From the NCBI RefSeq assembly GCF_900188225.1, contig NZ_FZOC01000008.1:115208-179207 (forward strand): DNA of 64,000 bases. The letters run 5' to 3'. The stretch's first letter is position 1. The number at the start of each line of letters is the position of its first letter. The notes under the pieces are model-generated. The model worked only from the letters and a program-made list of their open reading frames with translations. It did not search any database and was not told the origin of the DNA. The stretch comes from Humidesulfovibrio mexicanus (GTDB lineage Bacteria > Desulfobacterota > Desulfovibrionia > Desulfovibrionales > Desulfovibrionaceae). Both the position numbers and the translations under genes were made by a program. Positions 28,476 through 36,188 of this stretch are shown here, in pieces.

Positions 28476-29234
28476 ATGAATACGATACCAGCAGAACAGC
28501 ACCTCACCGGAGTGTTCTTCCAAAGAGCCTTCGCGACCATCGGCACAGGCACGACCACGCGCAAGACCGAACAGTACCTGTATTACTACGTTCGCGAAAG
28601 CGGGGATGACACCCTCGAACTGCACACCCTGGGGCCGGACGGCCAGCCTTCTGGCGAAAAACGCTCCATCACCCGCGAAGAACTGTTGCAAAGCTATCTG
28701 CTTGAGCCGCAGATGTCGCTGGATTTCGCCCGCGACGAGGCCCGCCGCCAGGAGGCCGTGGGCAAGGCCGTGGCGCGCGGGGACAGGTATTTCAAGCAGC
28801 GCAAGACCTTCTCCGCGGAGTTCGAGTACGGCAAGGCCCTGGCCTTGGACGTGGAGAACGTGCGCGCCAATTTCGGCATCGGCCTGTGCTACCTTTCGCG
28901 CGGGGAGCGCGACAAGGCGCGCGAGGTTTTCGAGCGGCTGGTCAAGATCGACGCGGCATTCGAGGACCGGCACAAACATCTGTTCAACGCCTTCGGCATC
29001 AGCCTGCGCAAAGCGGGCATGTTCGCCGAGGCCCTGGCCTATTACGCCCGCGCCCTGGAGCTGTGCAGCGACGACGAGAACCTGCACTACAACATGGCCC
29101 GCGCCGCATTCGGCAACGGCAATGCCGATTCGGCCGGACGGCATCTCGCCTCCTGCCTCGCCCTTAACCCGCGCCACCCGGAGGCCCTGCAGTTCGAAGC
29201 CTTCCTCAAGCGCGGCTCCAAGGCCGGAGGATAG
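28476..29234 (+). CDS. TPR protein, second of a tandem pair
   Basis: 252 residues, paralogue of the preceding gene. The N-terminal domain keeps GVFFQRAFATIGTGTTTRKT and the TPR block keeps AEFEYGKALALD and ANFGIGLCYLSRGERDKARE. The C-terminus ends in a short glycine-containing tail. A 95-bp spacer separates the two copies, and cbiA begins four bases after this gene, using the GGAGG within its last codons, so translation of cbiA is probably coupled to it. Confidence 0.8.
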   Translation: MNTIPAEQHLTGVFFQRAFATIGTGTTTRKTEQYLYYYVRESGDDTLELHTLGPDGQPSGEKRSITREELLQSYLLEPQMSLDFARDEARRQEAVGKAVARGDRYFKQRKTFSAEFEYGKALALDVENVRANFGIGLCYLSRGERDKAREVFERLVKIDAAFEDRHKHLFNAFGISLRKAGMFAEALAYYARALELCSDDENLHYNMARAAFGNGNADSAGRHLASCLALNPRHPEALQFEAFLKRGSKAGG

Positions 29235-29238
29235 GCCT

Positions 29239-30636
29239 GTGCCCAAGGCCCTTGTCCTTGCCGGAACCCACAGCGGCTGCGGCAAGACCTCGCTCACCCT
29301 GGGGCTGCTGCGCGCATTGCGCCGCCGGGGCCTCGCGGTCCAGCCCTTCAAGGCCGGGCCGGACTTCATCGACCCCGGCCTGCACGCCGTGGCCGCCGGA
29401 CACCCCAGCCACAATCTTGACACCTGGATGCAACCGGAGCGCGCCCTGCTGGAATGTTTCGCCTGTCACGCCGCCGGGGCCGACGTGGCCGTGGTGGAAG
29501 GGGTGATGGGGCTCTTTGACGGCCGGGGCGGAACGGACGAATCCGGCTCCACCGCGCATCTGGCCAAGCTGTTGGGATTGCCTGTGCTGCTGGTGTTCGA
29601 CGCCAAGGGCCAGGCGCGTTCGGCGGCGGCCCTGGCGCAGGGCTTCAGCCGATTCGACCCCGGCCTGCGCCTGGCCGGATTGGCGGCCAATCGCGTGGGC
29701 GGGCCGCGCCACGCCGAAATGTTGGGCGAGGCCCTTGCTGCAAACGGCTGTCCGCCATTGTTCGGCTGCCTGCCCAGAAACGATGCCGTGGCGCTGCCTT
29801 CCCGGCACCTGGGCCTGGTCACCGCGCAGGATGCGCAGGACCAGGATGCGCAGGGCCTGGAGGCCACCCTGGACGCTTTGGCCGACTGGGTGGAGCAGGG
29901 GCTGGACATCCCGGCGCTGCTGGCGGCCCTGCCGGACTGGACGCCGCCGAAGGGCTCCGCCCCAGCCGTTCCCGCCGCCCAAACAGGTGCGTCGCGCGCG
30001 CGCATCGCCGTGGCCCGCGACCGGGCCTTTTGCTTCCTGTACGAGGACAACCTGCGGCTGCTGGCGCAGGCCGGAGCCGAACTGCTCTTCTTTTCTCCGC
30101 TGGCCGATGCCGTTCTGCCCGAGAACGCGCAGGGTCTGTACCTGCCTGGCGGCTATCCGGAACTCGCCGCGCGCGAGCTATCCGCCAACGCGGCCATGCG
30201 CGCGGCGGTGCGCGCCTTTTGCGCGTCCGGTGGGCCGGTGTGGGCCGAATGCGGCGGGTACATGTATCTGCTGGAGGAACTGGACGACGGCCAGGGCGGG
30301 CGCTGGCCCATGTGCGCGGCGCTGCCGGGCCGGGCCGTGCTGCGGCAGCGCCGCGCGGCCCTGGGCTACCGCGCGGCCCGCACCCTTGTCCCCGGTCCCT
30401 TCGGCCCGGCCGGGACCAGCGTGCGCGGGCACGAGTTCCACTATTCCGAATACGAGGGAACCCCGGAGGCCCCGGCCTTCGTCCTGGCGGACTCCCAGGG
30501 CGGCGAGGCTGCGGACGGCCAGGCCCTGGGCGGCGTGGTGGGCGGATATTTCCACGCGCACCTGGCCTCCAATCCGCAGATTGCACAGGCCTTTGTGGCC
30601 GCCTGCCGGGCCTGGCGCGTCGGCGGGGCCTCGTAG
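29239..30636 (+). CDS. cbiA: Cobyrinate a,c-diamide synthase
   Basis: 465 residues from GTG 29239 with GGAGG upstream inside the previous gene. The N-terminal P-loop amidoligase domain starts LVLAGTHSGCGKTSLTLG and has FKAGPDFIDP and VEGVMGLFDG. The C-terminal class I glutamine amidotransferase-like domain carries the catalytic cysteine in VWAECGGYMYL and the histidine region GHEFHYSEYE. It amidates the a and c side chains of cobyrinic acid in corrinoid synthesis, and B12 enzymes are present in the window (radical SAM at 14575). No other cob/cbi genes are nearby. Confidence 0.95.
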   Translation: MPKALVLAGTHSGCGKTSLTLGLLRALRRRGLAVQPFKAGPDFIDPGLHAVAAGHPSHNLDTWMQPERALLECFACHAAGADVAVVEGVMGLFDGRGGTDESGSTAHLAKLLGLPVLLVFDAKGQARSAAALAQGFSRFDPGLRLAGLAANRVGGPRHAEMLGEALAANGCPPLFGCLPRNDAVALPSRHLGLVTAQDAQDQDAQGLEATLDALADWVEQGLDIPALLAALPDWTPPKGSAPAVPAAQTGASRARIAVARDRAFCFLYEDNLRLLAQAGAELLFFSPLADAVLPENAQGLYLPGGYPELAARELSANAAMRAAVRAFCASGGPVWAECGGYMYLLEELDDGQGGRWPMCAALPGRAVLRQRRAALGYRAARTLVPGPFGPAGTSVRGHEFHYSEYEGTPEAPAFVLADSQGGEAADGQALGGVVGGYFHAHLASNPQIAQAFVAACRAWRVGGAS

Positions 30637-30688
30637 CCGTGTCGCGCCTTTGCCCGGCGCTGCGCCAGCCTTCCGCCGCAGACGCGAA

Positions 30689-30714
30689 GAGCCAGCGAGT
30701 TTCCCCGCTGGCTC
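30689..30714. terminator. Hairpin between cbiA and motA
   Basis: A perfect 9-bp stem GAGCCAGCG/CGCTGGCTC with an eight-base loop lies between the convergent ends of cbiA and motA. No T-run follows directly, so termination strength is uncertain. Confidence 0.55.
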
Positions 30715-30803
30715 CCTGAATGCCTTTTGGGCTGCGCTCAGCCCGCGTTACAGAACATGCCGTCCGTCAGCCCGGTGGGGGGCACGGCCTTGCGTTTCCG
30801 CGG

Positions 30804-31745
30804 CTAGCCCAGCCGCGCCAGCGGAGCCAGGCGCAGGCCGCCCCGGGAGGGTTCCTCCCTGGGTTGGGGCATGGGCACGGCGTCGTCGAAAGCGGCCTGG
30901 GCCGTTGGCTGCGCGTCCTGCTCGCGTTCCGCCTGGGCCTTGCGCTGACGGGTGATGTACTTCTTGGTGATGGCCTTCAAGAGTTCGGCCTTGCCTTCCC
31001 GTTCCGAGGGCGACAGGAAGCTGGTGAGCTTCTTTTCCAGCCGGTGGGAGTTCTGCTCCTTGGCGATGGCGATGATGCCCTCCATGATGAGCTTCTGGTT
31101 GAGCATCTCGGCCCCGGTGTGGAAGTTGATGCTTTCGGCGATGGGCGCGAGGATCATGTTGGAGAGCACCACCCCGTAGAGCGTGGACACGAAGGCGACC
31201 GGAATGCTCGACACCAGGGCCTGGGTGTCCTGGATGCCGGAGAGCATTCCGATGAGGCCGATGACGCTGCCCGCCACGCCAAAGGCCGGTGCGGCCTTGG
31301 CCAGGGTCTGGAACACGCGTTCGCTCTGCTGCCTGCGCTCGCGGAAAAAGGCCATCTCGGTGTTCAGGAATTCGCGGATGTCGCGCTCCTTGTAGTTGTC
31401 CACCAGGAAAGCCACGGCGTTCCGGAGAAAGCTGTCGCCAATCTTTTGACGGATGGACTCCAGGGAGAGCACGCCCTCCACGCGGGATTTCACCGAAAGC
31501 TCCAGCAGAATGCGCACGATGTCGTCCGGGGTTGGCTGGCGCTCGGTGTACACGCTGCGCGCCACAAGGAAGGCCGTGCGGATGCGCGCAAAGGGATAGC
31601 TCATGAACAGCGCGGCGAAGAGGCCGGCCACCACGATGAGGAAGGCCGCCAGGTTCCAGTACACGGCGAGCCCGCCGCTCATCCAGAAGCCGCCCACGAA
31701 GATGGCGCCGCACAAGAGCACTCCAAGCATGTTCTTCTTGCTCAT
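30804..31745 (-). CDS. motA: Flagellar motor stator protein MotA-like
   Basis: 313 residues of the MotA/TolQ/ExbB family. Two N-terminal hydrophobic segments (MLGVLLCGAIFVGGFWMSGG and WNLAAFLIVVAGLFAALFM) are followed by a large cytoplasmic loop, then two more (PAFGVAGSVIGLIGMLSG and VAFVSTLYGVVLSNMILAPI) and a charged C-terminal tail of about 100 residues, longer than in E. coli MotA. It follows the motB-like gene on the same transcript (11-bp gap). Together they should form a proton- or sodium-driven stator. Confidence 0.88.
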   Translation of the reverse strand: MSKKNMLGVLLCGAIFVGGFWMSGGLAVYWNLAAFLIVVAGLFAALFMSYPFARIRTAFLVARSVYTERQPTPDDIVRILLELSVKSRVEGVLSLESIRQKIGDSFLRNAVAFLVDNYKERDIREFLNTEMAFFRERRQQSERVFQTLAKAAPAFGVAGSVIGLIGMLSGIQDTQALVSSIPVAFVSTLYGVVLSNMILAPIAESINFHTGAEMLNQKLIMEGIIAIAKEQNSHRLEKKLTSFLSPSEREGKAELLKAITKKYITRQRKAQAEREQDAQPTAQAAFDDAVPMPQPREEPSRGGLRLAPLARLG

Positions 31746-31756
31746 GGCATGTCTCC

Positions 31757-32464
31757 TTAAATATCTGTCAAGACGAGCACTTCGACCCGTCGGTTACGCT
31801 TTTCGGCGTCAGGTGCCGTTGCCGGGACCTCCGGCTGGAAGCTGCCCCGCCCGGTGACCATGAAGCGCTTGGCGTCCAGGCTCGCCGTGCGGATGAAATG
31901 CTGGGCCACGCTGGCCGCGCGCCGGGCGGAGAGATCCAGGCCCTCCTCCGGTGTGGCGGTCTCGCCCTCGGCGGTGTGCCCCACCACCAGCACGGCTCCG
32001 TTGCTTACGCGCAGAATTTCGGCGATGCGCTCCAGGTACTGGCCGCTGTTGGCGGAAAGGGCGTCGCCGCCGGGGCTGAAGAACAGGTCCCCGCGCAAAA
32101 ACACGCGCACTTGCCGGTCTGTTTCGCGCACAACGGAAATGCCCAGGTTGTCGGACTGGTAGTAGGTTTCCTTCATGGGCACGCCGCTGGCGGCCTTGAA
32201 GTCCTTGCCGTCCTTCACCGGAGCGTCCAGTTCGCCCAGGAAGGCCTGCCCGGGATCGACCGGGGCGCGCGTCGCGGCGGGTTCGGCGGCCCTTGGCCGG
32301 GCGCGGTCCTTTGCGCCGGAGTAGATGAACAGCACGGCGAAGACCATGAACATGATCATCATCAGGTCCGACCAGGGCACCGACCACTCGGCGAAGTTCC
32401 CGCCCGTGGTAGCCGTGCTTGCGCCGTCCTCGCGCCGCAATCCGAATCCGTCCCGTGCACCCAT
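31757..32464 (-). CDS. motB: Flagellar motor stator protein MotB-like (OmpA domain)
   Basis: 235 residues from ATG 32464 with AAGGAAG upstream. The single membrane helix is in WSVPWSDLMMIMFMVFAVLF, whose aspartate matches the ion-binding Asp of MotB. A linker/plug of about 70 residues follows, then the peptidoglycan-binding OmpA domain with LVVGHTAEGE, LSARRAASVAQHF and EKRNRRVEVLVL. Unusually motB precedes motA. A near-consensus sigma-54 promoter lies about 60 bp upstream, as expected for flagellar genes in Desulfovibrio. Confidence 0.88.
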   Translation of the reverse strand: MGARDGFGLRREDGASTATTGGNFAEWSVPWSDLMMIMFMVFAVLFIYSGAKDRARPRAAEPAATRAPVDPGQAFLGELDAPVKDGKDFKAASGVPMKETYYQSDNLGISVVRETDRQVRVFLRGDLFFSPGGDALSANSGQYLERIAEILRVSNGAVLVVGHTAEGETATPEEGLDLSARRAASVAQHFIRTASLDAKRFMVTGRGSFQPEVPATAPDAEKRNRRVEVLVLTDI

Positions 32465-32522
32465 GCCGCACTTCCTTGCGTTCTGACGCCCGTGGTCCAT
32501 TCCTGGGCGTGCGCTTTCGGTC

Positions 32523-32541
32523 AAGCAAGATGCCTGCCAAG
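32523..32541 (-). promoter_or_regulatory. Sigma-54 promoter of the motB-motA operon
   Basis: On the minus strand TTGGCAGGCATCTTGCTT: TTGGCA as the -24 element and TTGCTT as the -12, with exactly ten bases between GG and GC. It is the best sigma-54 match in the window. Transcription would start near 32513, about 50 bp before the motB ATG. The remaining 260 bp to maf show no gene. Confidence 0.82.
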
Positions 32542-32808
32542 TGCCTACCTATTCGATATTGCGGACTTTTATGTTTGCGCTCAGCCCTTGCGCAACGTGT
32601 TTGGCCAAAAGTCCGGCGGAAGAGGGGGCCTGGGCGGATTCCGGTGTGCCGGGAACGCATAGGCGAACGCCGGAACTGCTACCGGGCGGCATTTTTGCGA
32701 CGCTGTCTTGGCGCAACCGGTTTGGCCGGACCGACCCGCGGGAACACCCACCTGCAACGGCTCGCCAAGCACATTGACTCCGCCGCGAAATGACGGCACA
32801 AGCCGCCC

Positions 32809-33462
32809 ATGACCAACGCCTGCACCCCTCCCGCCGGCCCCGGCGCCTACCGCAGCCTGTCCACCCTGGTGCTGGGCTCAAGCTCGCCGCGCCGCCGCGA
32901 GCTTCTGGGCTCCCTGGGCCTTGAGTTCGAAGTGTGCCCCAGCAACGCCCCGGAGCCGCCACCGGCCCCTGGCGAGGCCCCGGAGGCCTATGCCCGGCGC
33001 ATGGCGCGCGCCAAGACCATGGACGTTGCCGCCCTGTATCCGCAATCCGCAGTGCTCGGGGCCGACACCATCGTGGTGCTGCCCGGCGCGCCAGGCCGCG
33101 ACGCCACGGTGCTGGGCAAGCCTTTGGACGAGGCCCACGCCCTGGACATGCTCACGCGGCTTTCCGGCCGGGGGCATCTGGTGGTGACGGGCTGCTGCCT
33201 GGCCCTGCCCGGCAGGCCGGAGCCGCTGTGCTTCGCGGTGACCACCGAGGTATTCATGCGCGCAAGCACGCGCCAGGAACTGGCCGCCTACGTGGCCACG
33301 GGCGAGCCCGCGGACAAGGCCGGGGCTTACGCCATCCAGGGCCTGGGCGGATTTCTGGTGGAGCGGGTGTGCGGCTCGTACACCAACGTGGTGGGCCTGC
33401 CCGTGACAGAGTGCGTGGCGGCCTTAGTGTCTTTGGGGGTTATTGCTGCAAGGCGAGTGTGA
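32809..33462 (+). CDS. Maf-family nucleotide pyrophosphatase with replaced C-terminus
   Basis: 217 residues. Maf/YhdE/YceF proteins hydrolyse (mostly modified) nucleoside triphosphates. Motifs seen are LGSSSPRRRELLGSLG, AVLGADTIVVL, GKPLDEAHALDML and KAGAYAIQGLGG, plus the terminal SYTNVVGLPVTE. The last 11 codons (from 33423) are AT-rich (TTA, TCT, ATT, GCT, GCA, AGG) unlike the rest, and a second, GC-rich version of the same C-terminus lies at 34309-34399. The gene therefore seems to be a hybrid made by an insertion that supplied a new 3' end. Confidence 0.92.
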   Translation: MTNACTPPAGPGAYRSLSTLVLGSSSPRRRELLGSLGLEFEVCPSNAPEPPPAPGEAPEAYARRMARAKTMDVAALYPQSAVLGADTIVVLPGAPGRDATVLGKPLDEAHALDMLTRLSGRGHLVVTGCCLALPGRPEPLCFAVTTEVFMRASTRQELAAYVATGEPADKAGAYAIQGLGGFLVERVCGSYTNVVGLPVTECVAALVSLGVIAARRV

Positions 33463-34344
33463 AGAAACTGCATTTGCGGAATGATCCAGACGCAGTCTCC
33501 ACCAGCTCCCACGAGGGGGGCGCCAGGGGGCGGGAAGCTCACACGGGCGACTGGACAGGCCCGAAGACAAGTTGACCGGTGGAGTCGCAGCCGCACAGGC
33601 CCCATACCGCTGGACTGTCCCCTCGAACGGTGAAAGCGAGAGGTCGTGACGCATGTCGTACATAAACGCCATTCCGGAAATCAACACCGTCCTCGAAGGT
33701 GCGGACTATCTTGACATCAAGCATGTGGATTCAACCAAGCCCATGCGTGAATTCCTCGCCTCTGTCTTATCGTACATGCCTGGCTGGATGGTGGCGCTTT
33801 ACAAGGTCAGGGCTGTGTTTGTCCGACTGCTGGGCTTGAAGCAAGGCGGCTATCCCGGCGCGGAGAAGATCGACCCGGAGGACATCATCTTTTCTCCCGG
33901 CAAGATGGGGAGCTTTTTTACAGTGAAGGCTGGCGAGGAAGACCGCTACTGGATAGCGGGGGCAACCGAAAAGCACCTTTCTGGAGACCTCGTCATAGCC
34001 GTAGAGCCTTTGCCTGACGGGGTGAAGCGGTACCATATGGCTTCCGTTGTGCAGTATCGTCATTGGACGGGTAGGGTCTATTTCAACATCATCCGACCGT
34101 TTCATCATGTGGTTGCATGGGCCATGATGCGCCATGCGGCGAAGTAGGAATCAATACAACGCGCATGGCCGACTTTCCCCCTTGATGTTCCTTGCGGGTT
34201 CCACTGGCGGAGCATCATGGTCAGGCTGGGCAGTCCCGCACAACTCCTCACCAATGTAATGCCAAGGTCAATGACGATGGATAATCATGGCCCAAAAGCG
34301 CTGTTTGGCGTGGTGGGCCTGCCCGTGACAGAGTGTGTGGCGGC
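33387..34344 (+). mobile_element. Small insertion in the 3' end of maf flanked by 36-bp direct repeats
   Basis: Bases 33387-33422 and 34309-34344 are identical except for one base; both encode VVGLPVTECVAA of the Maf C-terminus. The 922-bp segment between the repeat starts has lower GC, carries a DUF2867 gene, and keeps maf open by supplying an alternative 3' end. This is the pattern of site-specific integration into a gene end (attL hybrid gene, attR remnant). No recombinase is present, so it is a remnant, a satellite mobilised in trans, or the product of other recombination. Confidence 0.7.
33653..34147 (+). CDS. DUF2867-family protein carried by the maf insertion
   Basis: 164 residues. 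The MPGWMVALYKVRAVFVRLLG segment, the EDRYWIAGATEKHLSGDLVI core and the C-terminal TGRVYFNIIRPFHHVVAWAM fit the DUF2867 family, whose function is unknown. GAGAGG lies about ten bases before the ATG. Codon use is less GC-biased than that of the flanking maf sequence. It is the only recognisable gene between the two 36-bp repeats. Confidence 0.78.
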   Translation: MSYINAIPEINTVLEGADYLDIKHVDSTKPMREFLASVLSYMPGWMVALYKVRAVFVRLLGLKQGGYPGAEKIDPEDIIFSPGKMGSFFTVKAGEEDRYWIAGATEKHLSGDLVIAVEPLPDGVKRYHMASVVQYRHWTGRVYFNIIRPFHHVVAWAMMRHAAK

Positions 34345-34399
34345 GCTCCTGGAGCACGGCCTCGTGGCGGCGCGTCCGGCGGGGCGCGGGCGTTCCTAG
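34309..34399 (+). pseudogene. Detached original 3' end of maf
   Basis: This encodes VVGLPVTECVAALLEHGLVA followed by ARPAGRGRS and a stop, clearly the native GC-rich C-terminus of a Maf protein, but without the preceding domain. It is the downstream partner of the 36-bp repeat at 33387. Confidence 0.8.
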
Positions 34400-34694
34400 G
34401 CGGGGCGCGGGCTTCTCTACACCGGCGCCAGCAGCTGCGCACCGGATGCGAGCGTCCAGGGGCGCACCGCCGCCGTTGGCGCGCCATGCCCGAAGCCGGA
34501 CCGCCAACGCTTTCCCCTCCCTTTCTTGACTCTTCGGCCCTTTTCCCCCCGGTCCGTGCGCCACGGGCGGCGGGGCTAGCGCGCCGCACCCTCTTGACTG
34601 CCCGCGCGGGCTGGGGCATTCGTTCTTGCATTGGGCCACAAGCAGTGGCGGCCGCTTGTTTTTTTGCGAAACGTCTTCCCCACCTCAAGCCGGG

Positions 34695-36176
34695 ATGGTC
34701 AACATGCACGGGCGCAGTCTTCGCGGCGCGGTTTTCTGGATGGCGCTGGCCCTGGCGCTGCTCCTTCGGGGCGAGGCCCTGGCGGCGGCCAAGCCCAACA
34801 TCGTCTTCATGCTGGTGGACAACCTGGGCTACGGCGAACTGGGCGTGTACGGCGGCGGCGTGCTGCGCGGAGCGCCCACCCCACGCATCGACACCCTGGC
34901 CGGACAGGGCCTGCGCCTGCTGAATTTCAACGTGGAGGCCCAGTGCACGCCCTCGCGCTCGGCCCTGATGACCGGACGCCTGGCCATACGCTCCGGCACC
35001 TACGCCGTGCCCCTGGGCGGCCAGCCAGATGGTCTGACCTTGTGGGAGGAGACCATCGCCGAGCTTCTGTCCCGCCAGGGCTACGCCACGGGCATGTGGG
35101 GCAAGTGGCACCTGGGCAGCGGGTTGGACCGCTTGCCCACCAACCAGGGTTTTGACGAGTGGTTCGGCATTCCGCGCACCTACGACGAGGCCCTCTGGAC
35201 GGGGCAGAACGAGTCCAAGGGGCTTTGGCCCGCCGTGGGCGACGCGCAGGGGTGGAACCCAAAGGCCGACCCGCCCCAGCCCATCTACGAGGCCCGCAAG
35301 GGGGAACAGCCGAAGGTTCTGCGCACCCTGGACCTGGAGCAGCGGCGGCTCATGGAAGGGGAGATCACCCGCCGCGGCATCGACTTCATGACCCGGCAGG
35401 TGAAGGCGGGCAGGCCCTTCTTCGCCTACCTGTCCTTCTCGCTGATGCATTTTCCCACCCTTCCCGGCCCGGAGTTCGCGGGCAAGACCGGCAACGGCGA
35501 CTGGGCCGACTGCCTGGCGGAAATGGACCACCGCGTGGGCCAAGTGCTGGACGCGCTGAAACGGCTGGGCGTGGAGGACGACACTCTGGTCATCTTCGCC
35601 AGCGACAACGGGCCGGAGGCCATCCACCCGTGGGAGGGGTCGGCCGGGCCGTGGCGCGGCACGTACTTCACCGCCATGGAGGGCTCCCTGCGCGCGCCGT
35701 TCATCGTGCGCTGGCCGAAAAAGATTCCTGCCGGACGCGTGAGCAACGAGATCGTGCACATCGTGGACTGCTTCACCACCATGGCCCGCGCGGGCGGGGC
35801 GGAGATACCCAAGGACCGGCCCATCGACGGCGTGGACCAGATGGCGTTCTTCCAGGGCAGGCAGGAGCGTTCCAGCCGCGAGGGCTTCCCGGCCTTTGTG
35901 GCCAACCGGTTGACCGCGGTGAAGTGGCGCAACTGGAAAGGCCATGTCTTGTGGCAGGAAAAGATGTTCGACACCCCGCAGGCGTTGCCCATCCCCAAGC
36001 TGGTGAACCTGCTGGCGGACCCCAGGGAGGAGCGCGACGTGGGCCCCCACAATTCCTGGGTGGCCGAGCACCTGATGAAGATCACGGACGATTTGCTGAA
36101 GAGCTTCAAGGAATATCCGCCCATTCCCATGGGCACGCCGGAGCCCTACCAGCCGCCAGTGAACCCCAGGCCCTAG
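34695..36176 (+). CDS. Exported formylglycine-type sulfatase
   Basis: 493 residues from ATG 34695 (34704 is an alternative). The signal peptide (RGAVFWMALALALLLRGEAL, then AAA) targets the periplasm. The sulfatase active-site motif CxPxR is present in QCTPSRSALMTGR, whose Cys must be oxidised to formylglycine by a maturase. Metal-binding VDNLGYGELG differs from the common DDLG by having Asn second. GKWHLG and FASDNGPE also fit. It hydrolyses sulfate esters; substrate unknown. Twelve bases separate it from the cytochrome gene, so they form an operon. The 300 bp upstream contain no gene. Confidence 0.9.
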   Translation: MVNMHGRSLRGAVFWMALALALLLRGEALAAAKPNIVFMLVDNLGYGELGVYGGGVLRGAPTPRIDTLAGQGLRLLNFNVEAQCTPSRSALMTGRLAIRSGTYAVPLGGQPDGLTLWEETIAELLSRQGYATGMWGKWHLGSGLDRLPTNQGFDEWFGIPRTYDEALWTGQNESKGLWPAVGDAQGWNPKADPPQPIYEARKGEQPKVLRTLDLEQRRLMEGEITRRGIDFMTRQVKAGRPFFAYLSFSLMHFPTLPGPEFAGKTGNGDWADCLAEMDHRVGQVLDALKRLGVEDDTLVIFASDNGPEAIHPWEGSAGPWRGTYFTAMEGSLRAPFIVRWPKKIPAGRVSNEIVHIVDCFTTMARAGGAEIPKDRPIDGVDQMAFFQGRQERSSREGFPAFVANRLTAVKWRNWKGHVLWQEKMFDTPQALPIPKLVNLLADPREERDVGPHNSWVAEHLMKITDDLLKSFKEYPPIPMGTPEPYQPPVNPRP

Positions 36177-36188
36177 GCCAGGCGCCCC

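Noticed and set aside
33424..33687. Minus-strand frame of 87 codons inside the maf insertion
   Set aside because: No ribosome site or family; it overlaps the ends of maf and the DUF2867 gene antisense.
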